DNA of 23,132 nt, taken from the NCBI GenBank assembly GCA_937871605.1, contig CALMRM010000171.1:4427-27558 (forward strand). Direction: 5' to 3'. This document shows, piece after piece, positions 1 to 6,565 of this stretch. A program made the translations under genes and the position numbers. Origin of the DNA: an uncultured Terriglobus sp. Its GTDB lineage: Bacteria > Acidobacteriota > Terriglobia > Terriglobales > Acidobacteriaceae. The stretch's first letter is position 1, and every line of letters begins with the position of its first letter. Below the pieces are notes generated by a model, which was not told where the DNA came from, made no database searches, and saw only the letters and a program-made list of their open reading frames with translations.

Positions 1-23
1 GTCATGGCTACTGTCCTACACTG

Positions 24-500
24 TCACGCTGAGAACGAGGAGCCGCAGCCGCAGCTTTTGGTGCTGTGCGGGTTGATGAAGTTAAAGCCCTGCCGCATCA
101 GCGTCTCTTCGAAGTCGAGCGTCATGCCGCTCAGATAGAGGAAGGACTTGGGATCGACGAAGATCTGTACCGTGTCGCCATCCTGGTTGTAGACGTACAC
201 GCGGTCCCGTTCGCGGGGCTGCGAGTCAAAGCGGATGTTGTAGCTCAGACCGCTGCAGCCGCCGCCGGTGATGCCGACGCGCAGGCCGCCCTGCTCGCCG
301 TTGACCTGCTCCTTGGCCATGGCGGAGCGGATACGCTTGAGGGCTTTCTCCGTCACCTGGATGTTCTGTGCCTTGGCGTTCGCTTCCGGCTGCGACAACG
401 GCGTGGCGATTGGGCTGGAATAGACAGGTGCGGCACCAGCCTGCGGCGCGGGGGCGCTCATCTCGCTGCTGGTGCTTGTTGCAATACCGACTACGGACAT
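24..500 (-). CDS. iscA: IscA/HesB-type Fe-S cluster carrier with N-terminal extension
   Basis: A-type Fe-S scaffold/carrier, which receives or passes on [2Fe-2S]/[4Fe-4S] clusters in the cytosol. The protein has 158 residues. The conserved core runs from about residue 50 to the end and carries the three expected cysteines: one in GGGCSGLSYNIRF and two in the C-terminal SCGCGSSF motif. Usual IscA/ErpA proteins are about 105-120 residues; the first ~50 residues here are an Ala/Pro/Ser-rich extension without recognisable domain. The start is chosen at 500 because an AGGAG sequence lies 7 bases upstream on the minus strand; the open frame continues to 575 without such a site. It lies 283 bases downstream of iscU on the same strand. 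The exact A-type subgroup (IscA, ErpA, SufA) cannot be fixed from sequence reading alone; iscA is chosen from context. Confidence 0.88.
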   Translation of the reverse strand: MSVVGIATSTSSEMSAPAPQAGAAPVYSSPIATPLSQPEANAKAQNIQVTEKALKRIRSAMAKEQVNGEQGGLRVGITGGGCSGLSYNIRFDSQPRERDRVYVYNQDGDTVQIFVDPKSFLYLSGMTLDFEETLMRQGFNFINPHSTKSCGCGSSFSA

Positions 501-598
501 GAACAACTCCTGCCCTATACTGCGGGCATGGTCTTCCGGAAAGAGCACTGGATGGTGGATCTCGCGGTTCCGCACTCACGGGAGCCCTGTGTGGACCG

Positions 599-787
599 GT
601 GCTCGGCTGGTTAATTGGCGCAGCCTTAACATATGTCTGGTCTCGCCAGTACCCAGGAGATGGAACGAGCGACATCAGCGCGCTCTACTATGCATTTGTT
701 ACGACAGTTGCTGGCACGCTCACTATAGGAATAACCGTCTTCCTGTGGCGTAAAAGCAGCCACAGGAAGACTATGCAAGCAAGCTAG
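599..787 (+). CDS. possible small two-segment membrane protein
   Basis: A 62-residue frame with two hydrophobic stretches (about residues 2-14 and 29-49) and a basic C-terminus, WRKSSHRKTM. It runs opposite to the isc genes, and its stop codon overlaps the iscU stop tail-to-tail. The GTG start is weak: a GGAG lies 14 bases upstream. The same frame stays open further 5' (Gly/Ser-rich, hydrophobic around LCGPVLGWLIG), so the true start may lie near 548. A perfect 13-bp hairpin lies inside its 3' end. No family is recognised. It could be a real orphan membrane peptide or a chance frame in the iscU-iscA spacer. Confidence 0.35.
   Translation: MLGWLIGAALTYVWSRQYPGDGTSDISALYYAFVTTVAGTLTIGITVFLWRKSSHRKTMQAS
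737..771. terminator. 13-bp perfect hairpin downstream of iscU
   Basis: GTCTTCCTGTGGC (737-749) and its exact complement GCCACAGGAAGAC (759-771) flank a 9-base loop. It starts 13 bases past the iscU stop on the minus strand, where a terminator or mRNA-stability element would sit. No T-tract follows on either strand, so it is not a classical intrinsic terminator. It may instead stabilise the upstream transcript or attenuate transcription into iscA. Confidence 0.5.
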
Positions 788-1206
788 GCGGACGCGCCAG
801 CCAGCGCGGGTTCTGCCTCAGCCACGTTATTCTTTTTCTTCCAGTCGCCGATAGCAGCGCGAATAGCGTCCTCTGCCAGGACCGAGCAGTGAATTTTCAC
901 CGGCGGCAAGGCCAGTTCCTTCACGATCTCGGTGTTGGAGATGCTGAGCGCCTCGGCAACAGTCTTGCCCTTGACCCATTCGGTGGCGAGCGAAGACGAC
1001 GCAATGGCAGAGCCGCAGCCAAAGGTCTTGAACTTTGCGTCCTCAATCACTTGGGTCTCCGGGTTCACCTTGATCTGAAGGCGCATGACGTCGCCGCATT
1101 CCGGCGCGCCTACCAGGCCGGTGCCCACTTCTGCGCTGCTCTTGTCGAGCGTGCCCACGTTGCGGGGATTTTCGTAGTGATCAACAACCTTGTCGCTGTA
1201 TGCCAT
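784..1206 (-). CDS. iscU: Fe-S cluster assembly scaffold IscU
   Basis: Scaffold on which IscS-derived sulfur and iron are assembled into [2Fe-2S] clusters. It has 140 residues, slightly longer than the ~128 of E. coli IscU because of an Ala-rich tail. The three cluster cysteines are C37 (PECGD, with D39), C64 (GCGSAIASS) and C107 (KIHCS). The LPPVK motif recognised by the HscA chaperone is at 100-104. The start at 1206 follows AGGAG/CAGGAAC sequences; a longer open frame to 1311 is ignored. It lies 61 bases downstream of the HEPN gene, so it is probably co-transcribed from iscR onward. hscB, hscA and fdx are not in the window; they could lie to the left, where a possible ATG sits at positions 5-3. 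Confidence 0.95.
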   Translation of the reverse strand: MAYSDKVVDHYENPRNVGTLDKSSAEVGTGLVGAPECGDVMRLQIKVNPETQVIEDAKFKTFGCGSAIASSSLATEWVKGKTVAEALSISNTEIVKELALPPVKIHCSVLAEDAIRAAIGDWKKKNNVAEAEPALAGASA

Positions 1207-1267
1207 GTTCCTGTCTCCTGTGCGCTCTTGTATAGATGCTACTCCGCACCACTGCGAACTAAGCGGT

Positions 1268-1630
1268 TCATTCCGGTGGCGCTTCCATGCCCAATTCTGC
1301 CGCCCATGCATTGATCTGCTGCTTCAAGACCGGGAGGTTCAGTGTGGCGGCTGCGTGCACAATCTCCGTGTCCACTTCATCGTAATCGTGAACAATCGTA
1401 TTCCTCATACCTGCAATCTGCCGTATGTTGCTGACCTGAAGCATGATCTCTGGAGAAACCTGCTCCAACCGCTTCAGCACCTCGACAATGAGGATGAACT
1501 GCATCTCTACCGCGCGAAGATGGAGTTCGTCCTGCTCGAGTTCCCCAAGAGATCGGCCACCCAGGAATTGCTCCAATTGCTCAATGAAGCGCCGCATGTC
1601 CTGAAGCAGCTTACGGACATCATGCGGCAT
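1268..1630 (-). CDS. hepT: HepT-like HEPN ribonuclease toxin
   Basis: A 120-residue, largely helical protein with the HEPN motif R-x4-H-x-Y at R76, H81, Y83 (RNTIVHDYD). In characterised HepT/MntA pairs this is the RNase active site, and its tyrosine is the target of AMPylation by the MNT partner. The start at 1630 has a strong GGAGG four bases upstream and overlaps the end of the MNT gene by 11 bases, indicating translational coupling; an earlier ATG at 1675 would add 15 residues and lacks this site. It lies inside the isc gene cluster on the same strand, between MNT and iscU. Function is assigned by motif and pairing; RNase activity is inferred. Confidence 0.85.
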   Translation of the reverse strand: MPHDVRKLLQDMRRFIEQLEQFLGGRSLGELEQDELHLRAVEMQFILIVEVLKRLEQVSPEIMLQVSNIRQIAGMRNTIVHDYDEVDTEIVHAAATLNLPVLKQQINAWAAELGMEAPPE

Positions 1631-1928
1631 AAACCTCCACTTGATCCTGCTCGATAGCTCGCCGAAGATAGTCATTCCTGATCTTCTTCGCGCTAAGCAT
1701 GTCTACCTCCCGGTTGAACAATGAGACCAGTGCGTCCTGAAAAGCAAACGCATTGTTCGCGTAGTTGGCGATCTTCTCACTTTTGAAGATCACCCGTACA
1801 TCCACATCGCTGGTTTCGGGGTTGAAGTCGCTTCGCACAGCGGAGCCGAAGACCGATAGCCGCTGCACGTGGTGTGTGCGGCAAAGTGCCTCGATTTCCG
1901 GCAAACGGTCTGTGATGAACTGCTGCAT
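1620..1928 (-). CDS. mntA: MNT-domain nucleotidyltransferase antitoxin
   Basis: A 102-residue minimal nucleotidyltransferase. The motif reads GS (28-29), then 11 residues, then DVD (41-43). This is one residue more than the canonical GS-x10-DxD spacing, but with both catalytic aspartates present. In HEPN/MNT modules this protein neutralises the toxin by transferring AMP to the HEPN tyrosine. It starts 4 bases after the stop of the 47-residue membrane gene, with an AGAGAG purine run before the ATG, and overlaps the HEPN gene. Gene order (antitoxin first) fits a type VII-like MntA/HepT system. Confidence 0.85.
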   Translation of the reverse strand: MQQFITDRLPEIEALCRTHHVQRLSVFGSAVRSDFNPETSDVDVRVIFKSEKIANYANNAFAFQDALVSLFNREVDMLSAKKIRNDYLRRAIEQDQVEVYAA

Positions 1929-1932
1929 CTCT

Positions 1933-2076
1933 CTAGACCTTCCGCAGCTTGTTTCTTCGCCTTATGACCCAGATCACTAGCCAGATGAATACGAAAGGAA
2001 CCAGCAATCCAAGGAGGAGAACGACGTTGATGCCGTCATCCTCGCTTCCGTCGGACTGCTGCTCCTGCTCAAACAT
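1933..2076 (-). CDS. 47-residue single-pass membrane protein
   Basis: A short gene beginning ATG at 2076, five bases after the iscS stop, and ending TAG at 1933, four bases before the MNT start. The first ~15 residues are acidic and Gln-rich (MFEQEQQSDGSEDDG). They are followed by one transmembrane helix at about 17-38 (NVVLLLGLLVPFVFIWLVIW) and a basic tail (RRRNKLRK), which predicts the N-terminus outside and the tail in the cytosol. The tight spacing on both sides suggests translation coupled to iscS. No family is recognised. It could serve the toxin-antitoxin pair, act on Fe-S assembly at the membrane, or be an unrelated passenger. Confidence 0.6.
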   Translation of the reverse strand: MFEQEQQSDGSEDDGINVVLLLGLLVPFVFIWLVIWVIRRRNKLRKV

Positions 2077-2081
2077 GTGAC

Positions 2082-3350
2082 TTAGTGGGCGGTCCACTCG
2101 ATCTTAGTCAGGTCGATACCTTCCTTCACCATCTCGTAGAGCGGGCTCAGTTCGCGCAGCTTCAGCACGGTGTCGATGAGCTTATCGGCGACGTAATCGA
2201 CTTCCTCCTTGGTGTTAAAGCGGCCCAGACCGAAGCGGATGGAACTGTGGGCCACATCGTCGCCCAGGCCCAGCGCCTTCAGCACGTAGCTGGGTTCCAG
2301 TGTGGCGGAGGTGCAGGCCGAACCGGAGGATACGGCGATGTCGTTGATGCCCATCAAGAGGCTTTCGCCCTCAACGTAGACAAAGCTCATGTTCAGGTTG
2401 CCGGGCAGGTGGTGTTCCATGTTGCCGTTGACGTGAACGTAGTCCAATGCGTTCTCGAATTTGGCCTTCATGTAGTCACGCAGGCCGCTCAGGCGAGATG
2501 TTTCGCTCGCCATCTCCTTGCGCGCAATCTCGCAGGCTTCTCCCAGGCCAACAATGCCGGGGACATTCAGCGTGCCGGAACGCATACCGCGCTCGTGGCC
2601 GCCGCCGTCGATCTGCGCATTCAACTGCACACGTGGATTGCGGCGACGAACGTACAGGGCACCCACGCCCTTGGGGCCGTAGATCTTGTGGCCCGAAAGC
2701 GAGAGCAGGTCGATGTTGTCCTTCTGCACGTCGACCGGGATCTTGCCGGCGGCCTGCACGGCGTCCGTGTGGAAGAGCACACCCTTCGCCTTGCATAGCT
2801 TGCCAATCTCAGCCATGGGGTTCACGGTGCCGATCTCATTGTTGGCGTACATGATCGTCACCAGGATGGTCTCCGGTGTAATGGCAGCCTCAATGTCGGT
2901 GACCGACACCAGGCCGTCTGCCTGCACCGGCAGGTAGGTGACGCGGTAACCGTTCTTTTCCAGCCGCTTGCAGGTGTCCAGCACGGCCTTGTGCTCAGTC
3001 ACCTGGGTGATGATGTGGTTGCCCTTTTCGCGGTACATCTCCGCAACACCCTTGATGGCGAGGTTGTTGCCCTCGGTCGCACCGCTAGTGAAGATGATCT
3101 CCTTCGGTGTCGCGTTGATGAGCTTGGCGATCTGCTCGCGCGCCTTCTCGACGCCCTGCTCCGCCTCCCAGCCAAAGGCATGGTTGCGGCTGGCGGCGTT
3201 ACCGTAGATCTTCGTCATGTACGGCAGCATTGCTTCCAGCACGCGGGGGTCCAGCGCGGTGGTGGCGTGGTTATCCATATAGATGGGCAGCTGTACGCCT
3301 GTGTGGACGGGCGTGGTCTCCAGCAGTTCGATTTCTGCGGCGAGGCTCAT
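2082..3350 (-). CDS. iscS: cysteine desulfurase IscS
   Basis: PLP-dependent class V aminotransferase-fold enzyme that takes sulfur from L-cysteine as an enzyme persulfide and feeds it to IscU and other acceptors. It has 422 residues against about 404 in E. coli. The substrate-binding NHATTALDP lies near residue 27, the HTDAVQ motif mid-protein, the PLP lysine K222 in SGHKIYGPKG, and the persulfide cysteine C346 in SSGSACTSATLEPS. The first ~22 residues are an extra N-terminal stretch before the YMDNHATT core. The start is supported by an AGGA just upstream. It is the second gene of the unit, 70 bases after iscR, and is followed by the small membrane gene and the HEPN/MNT pair before iscU. Confidence 0.96.
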   Translation of the reverse strand: MSLAAEIELLETTPVHTGVQLPIYMDNHATTALDPRVLEAMLPYMTKIYGNAASRNHAFGWEAEQGVEKAREQIAKLINATPKEIIFTSGATEGNNLAIKGVAEMYREKGNHIITQVTEHKAVLDTCKRLEKNGYRVTYLPVQADGLVSVTDIEAAITPETILVTIMYANNEIGTVNPMAEIGKLCKAKGVLFHTDAVQAAGKIPVDVQKDNIDLLSLSGHKIYGPKGVGALYVRRRNPRVQLNAQIDGGGHERGMRSGTLNVPGIVGLGEACEIARKEMASETSRLSGLRDYMKAKFENALDYVHVNGNMEHHLPGNLNMSFVYVEGESLLMGINDIAVSSGSACTSATLEPSYVLKALGLGDDVAHSSIRFGLGRFNTKEEVDYVADKLIDTVLKLRELSPLYEMVKEGIDLTKIEWTAH

Positions 3351-3420
3351 AGTTCCTGTTCTCCGTGGTGCGTAAGCGAAAGGTGCAGCATAGGTCTAAT
3401 TTCGTGGTGCAACGATACAG

Positions 3421-3897
3421 CTAGAGTGCAATGGACACCAATCCACCGGCAACCGGAACGGCATGCGGGTCAATCGGTTCGACCAGGTCGGCAATGACAA
3501 TGCCACTGAGCAGGTCCTTGATGCTGTCGTTGACCTTACGCAGTGGTTCTTTGATGGTGCAGTGGCCCGCCAAGTCGCAGGTGCCATGAATGGTGATGCA
3601 GCTGGTAATGAATAGCGGTCCGTCGATAGCACGAATGACGTCGAAGGCGTTGATGTCAGCGGCTGACCGTGACAGCGCGTACCCGCCGTTGGTGCCCGCG
3701 TGGGAGGCCAATATGCCGTGCCTGGTCAGCGTTTGCAGAATTTTGGCCAGCAGGTGCGGCGGTATATGGTACGCATCTGCGATGTCCTTGGCCGACTGTG
3801 CACTGGCTGCACCGGTTTTGCCGGTGGCAGCAGCCTGCTCGGCCAGGTACTTCAGGGCCATCAGTCCATAATCCGCTTTTTTGGTGAGCCGCAGCAT
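3421..3897 (-). CDS. iscR: Rrf2-family Fe-S regulator IscR
   Basis: Winged-helix Rrf2 transcription factor of 158 residues. The DNA-binding part is at about 1-70 (LTKKADYGLMALKYLAEQ, then a recognition-helix region near GTNGGYALSR). The cluster-binding cysteines are C100, C107 and C113, in CITIHGTCDLAGHC. Proteins of this type sense Fe-S status through a labile [2Fe-2S] cluster and repress isc operons when the cluster is loaded. It is the first gene of the cluster and probably autoregulates the promoter just upstream. The C-x6-C-x5-C spacing differs by one residue from E. coli IscR, so a close relative such as NsrR- or SufR-like Rrf2 cannot be excluded; context favours IscR. Confidence 0.9.
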   Translation of the reverse strand: MLRLTKKADYGLMALKYLAEQAAATGKTGAASAQSAKDIADAYHIPPHLLAKILQTLTRHGILASHAGTNGGYALSRSAADINAFDVIRAIDGPLFITSCITIHGTCDLAGHCTIKEPLRKVNDSIKDLLSGIVIADLVEPIDPHAVPVAGGLVSIAL

Positions 3898-3936
3898 GGG
3901 TTCGATGAAAAGAACGTCCGTCTTCTCAGTACTTTA

Positions 3937-3965
3937 AGTTTAGGCTTGCGGCAGGCGGGTTGCAA
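3937..3965 (-). promoter_or_regulatory. sigma70-type promoter of the isc operon
   Basis: On the minus strand there is a -35 TTGCAA (3965-3960), a 17-base spacer and a -10 TAAACT (3942-3937), ending 39 bases before the iscR start codon. Just downstream lies AGTACT within an AT-rich stretch, a plausible but unproven place for an Rrf2 operator. Confidence 0.55.
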
Positions 3966-4044
3966 TGGCCAAACGGTATTCTTTAAGAATCTTTGTTATA
4001 CAGGTGCTGGCCAGGCCAAGGATGTTGCAGGCTGGCAGCATGCC

Positions 4045-4617
4045 TCAGAGGGACTGGAGTGGCTCCCGTGCAATGCGATGCAGAACGACCCAGGCGTACT
4101 GCGCAGCCGAAAGCGGCGCAAGCCATGCAATCAGCACCAGCATGACGTGCCGCAAGGCCGCCAGCGAAGCTGTGTCGCGTATGGCCGTGATGAGTACCAG
4201 CAACATGGTAAAGATCTGCAGCAGGGTGTTCACTTTGCCCATAATGCTGGGCTGGAAATTACGCATGGTGCCTGTTACGAACAGCAGAGTGCTAATGAGG
4301 AGGATGCCGAGGTCGCGCGCAAACACCAGGAGCGTCACGTAGAGCGGCACCAGGCCAACTGAGGTCGTCACCAGGAAAAGAGCCGAGAGCATCAGTTTGT
4401 CAGCAATGGGATCGAGATACTGGCCCAACCGGGTGCTCTGGTTCAGGCGGCGCGCCAGCCTGCCGTCCACTGCGTCGGTGGCACCGGCTACCACAAAGAT
4501 CAGCAGCGCCACTTCCTCATGCCGCCGAAGAATGGCCGCTACCAGCAGGGGAATGGAGAGTAGCCGCAGCAGCGTCAGCAGGTTGGGCAGCGCGCGAAAT
4601 TGTCGCAACAGCGTCAT
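4045..4617 (-). CDS. pgsA: CDP-alcohol phosphatidyltransferase (PgsA-like)
   Basis: Integral membrane enzyme of 190 residues that swaps CMP of CDP-diacylglycerol for an alcohol, most likely glycerol-3-phosphate, making phosphatidylglycerophosphate. The family signature is complete: D48, D51-G52-x2-A55-R56-x8-G65-x3-D69-x3-D73. Hydrophobic segments at roughly 10-30, 37-48, 75-100, 105-120, 125-150 and 155-180 fit the usual six helices. The start at 4617 (MTLLRQFRALPNLLTLLRL) matches the family N-terminus, although no clear Shine-Dalgarno precedes it; an open frame continues upstream to 4785 over the tRNA promoter. A CMP-forming cardiolipin synthase of the same family is the main alternative. 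Confidence 0.85.
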   Translation of the reverse strand: MTLLRQFRALPNLLTLLRLLSIPLLVAAILRRHEEVALLIFVVAGATDAVDGRLARRLNQSTRLGQYLDPIADKLMLSALFLVTTSVGLVPLYVTLLVFARDLGILLISTLLFVTGTMRNFQPSIMGKVNTLLQIFTMLLVLITAIRDTASLAALRHVMLVLIAWLAPLSAAQYAWVVLHRIAREPLQSL

Positions 4618-4727
4618 GGGCGTACAAAGGCGTCGGGAGCGACTGCCTTTAGTGTAGTCATATCTGACGTGCCGGGCGGCAGCCCAAACGTACGCTGTGC
4701 GCGTGTGTTTTAGCAGCGCACGGCCGG

Positions 4728-4756
4728 TTGCCCTTCCGCGAAGTGCGACGTACACT
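4728..4756 (+). promoter_or_regulatory. promoter of tRNA-Val
   Basis: -35 TTGCCC (4728-4733), 17-base spacer, -10 TACACT (4751-4756). The predicted start near 4763 would give a ~30-base leader before the tRNA at 4792. Confidence 0.55.
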
Positions 4757-4791
4757 GAGAGTAATGCTGCATCTCCCAGGTGCAAAGGCGC

Positions 4792-4868
4792 AGGCGCGTA
4801 GCTCAGTTGGTTAGAGCGCTACCTTGACACGGTAGAGGTCTCCGGTTCGAATCCGGACGTGCCTACCA
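4792..4868 (+). tRNA. tRNA-Val (GAC anticodon)
   Basis: Complete cloverleaf of 77 bases including the encoded CCA. The acceptor arm pairs AGGCGCG with CGTGCCT (one G-T pair), followed by discriminator A and CCA at 4866-4868. The D arm is GCTC...GAGC. The anticodon stem CTACC/GGTAG has loop TTGACAC, giving anticodon GAC for valine. The T arm is TCCGG-TTCGAAT-CCGGA. The integrase gene that follows suggests the 3' end has served as a phage or island attachment site. Confidence 0.97.
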
Positions 4869-4890
4869 TTCCTTTCAAGTAATTACGTTT

Positions 4891-4930
4891 CTTAGTGGCC
4901 CCACAAGATTGTCCCTGCGGGGCCACTAGG
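4891..4930. other. hairpin between tRNA and integrase
   Basis: TAGTGGCCCC (4893-4902) and GGGGCCACTA (4919-4928) form a perfect 10-bp stem, extended by one G-T and one C-G pair at the base, with a 16-base loop. It lies 3' of the integrase stop on the minus strand and 3' of the tRNA on the plus strand. No T-tract follows in either direction. It could be a weak bidirectional terminator or part of the attachment region. Confidence 0.5.
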
Positions 4931-4936
4931 GTCCAT

Positions 4937-6112
4937 TTACGCTGCTCTGCCGTCGAGCCGCGAAATGTCTTGCTCAAGCAGCAAAGCGATCGCGCACTGC
5001 GCTGCTCGCTTGTCCTCTGTGACAGCTTGAGCGTACGTCCCGAGCGTCATGATGGGCGACGAATGCCCCATCAGCTCTTGCGAGACCTTAATACTTGCTC
5101 CTGAACTCATCAGGAGTGTGGCAGTGGTACGCCGGAAGGTGTGCCAGCCAACCTGTTTCGAGATGCCTGCTGCCTTGACTGCAGGTAGCACGTGACGCTT
5201 CAGAACCGCGTCTGGCCAAAGCGGCTTACGACCTAACGCGTTGTAGCTCGCGAACACCCAATCACTTTCTTTCGCAAAAGGGGTGAGGCTTCGCCAGTGC
5301 TGCAACGCCGCTTTGAGTTCTGCCGTCATCGGAAGCGGACGCCTGGAAGAAGACGTCTTTGGTTGCCCTTCCACCTGGTCAACTACACTCCGGACAATCT
5401 GAATCGAGTTCCGGGTGAAATCCAAGTCCTGCCACTTCAGACCAAACAGCTCGCCTCGCCTCATGCCCGTTAATATCGCAAGAAGCACGATTGTGCGAGC
5501 TGGCTCGATGAGGTGTTTGAGTATTGCTGCCATCTCGTGAGTGGTAAGCACCTCAGGGTCCTTAGCGCGCTTTCCACTTTGGCGTACCAATTGAATGGGG
5601 TTGGTCTGAAGTCAGCCCTGCCGCATGCCGTGTCGAAACACCGTGCTGAAGACATTACGCGTTTTTGCCTTAGTTCCAGGTGCAAACGGAAGGGTTTCAA
5701 GCCATCGCTCAACCATGACCGGCTTGATGTCCGCCGGGTAAGCATCCGCCCACCGAGGCAAGATGATCTTCTGCAAGTGATGCAGATACACTTTGCAGGT
5801 AAGCTCCGTGCGAGCATCCTTTCTCGTCAGTTCCTCGGCGCAGAAGTGCTCAGCGAGTTGCCGAAATGATGAGATGACACTCGGGCTGGCAGTGGTGTCA
5901 TTGATCTTTAGTCTTAGCGCGTCCACTTTCTGCAGAGCAGCCTTCCGGGTTGGTAGCTCCTCCTTCGTGCCAATGATCCTCTTGCGCTTGGTTCTCGCGC
6001 CGGTGCTATTGGACTCTCTCCAACGAAAGACCCATACCGATGGTCCTGTTTTCCTCTTCTCAATTGTCAAAGAGCCGTTCTGATACCGCTCACGCGGCTT
6101 TCTTACGTCCAT
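4937..6112 (-). pseudogene. tyrosine integrase interrupted by an in-frame TGA
   Basis: Site-specific tyrosine recombinase of an integrative element next to tRNA-Val. The reconstructed protein is about 391 residues. The N-terminal fragment (start at 6112, GGAAGG just upstream) carries a substrate-binding/SAM-like domain and ends in VFRHGMRQG at a TGA (5614-5612). The same frame then continues LQTNPIQLVRQSGKR into a complete catalytic domain: Arg in TGMRRGEL, H-x-x-R in GWHTFRRTTATLL, the LMGHSS box, and the Tyr nucleophile in LGTYAQA. Related integrases commonly have an aromatic or similar residue at the TGA position, so a TGG-to-TGA change is likely. The downstream part could be translated separately from a TTG at 5590 but would lack arm binding. 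It lies 16 bases after the excisionase-like gene. Confidence 0.88.
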
Positions 6113-6128
6113 GTTGCCTTCCTTTCGG

Positions 6129-6410
6129 TTAGGCGACACAGACGGCTTCTCCATTGTATGTGCCGATTTGTAACCAGCGATTCAACTCCGTGAGGCGGAA
6201 GGCCACCCGCCGCCCCAGCTTGAGGTGAGGTGCTTCGCCGCGCCTTGCAGACCGCAACAAGGTCGTTGTGCTGACGTTGAGGAGCAGGGCTGCCTCCTTA
6301 GCTGAGATGAGCCGTTCAAATTGTGCGTCGTCGCCTTTGGTGGGCACAGGCTGCTGTGCAGCCTGCTGCGTGGTGTTGATCTCTGAGAGGTTACTTGCTT
6401 TGTTTGGCAT
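6129..6410 (-). CDS. excisionase-like HTH DNA-binding protein
   Basis: A 93-residue protein with a MerR-type winged helix (helix_turn_helix_17/excisionase family) at about 33-85: LISAKEAALLLNVSTTTLLR, then a wing region HLKLGRRVAFRLTELNRWL. The first ~30 residues are polar and Gln-rich. Such proteins bend attachment-site DNA and steer integrase towards excision, or act as element regulators. It sits directly upstream of the integrase, same strand, 16 bases apart. It is intact although its partner is interrupted. The Shine-Dalgarno at the 6410 start is poor. Confidence 0.75.
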   Translation of the reverse strand: MPNKASNLSEINTTQQAAQQPVPTKGDDAQFERLISAKEAALLLNVSTTTLLRSARRGEAPHLKLGRRVAFRLTELNRWLQIGTYNGEAVCVA

Positions 6411-6565
6411 GTGAGTTGTGTTGGGCGTAGCCCGCTTGAACTTGTGCAGCCGCTCAACGAGCGCTGTGACAGAAGCCTGTGCGCAATTTCGTCAACAGCG
6501 CCCATTAAGCGAGTAGTAACTGCCTGCTAATGCAACTTGTGCGGCGGTCTTTTAAGAACGTCTAA

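Noticed and set aside
2085..3497. Long plus-strand open frames opposite iscS
   Set aside because: These are shadows of the GC-rich coding frame of iscS, without family features or RBS.
4891..4930. Hairpin after the tRNA as an intrinsic terminator
   Set aside because: Strong stem but no T-tract on either strand and a long 16-base loop, so listed only as a hairpin.
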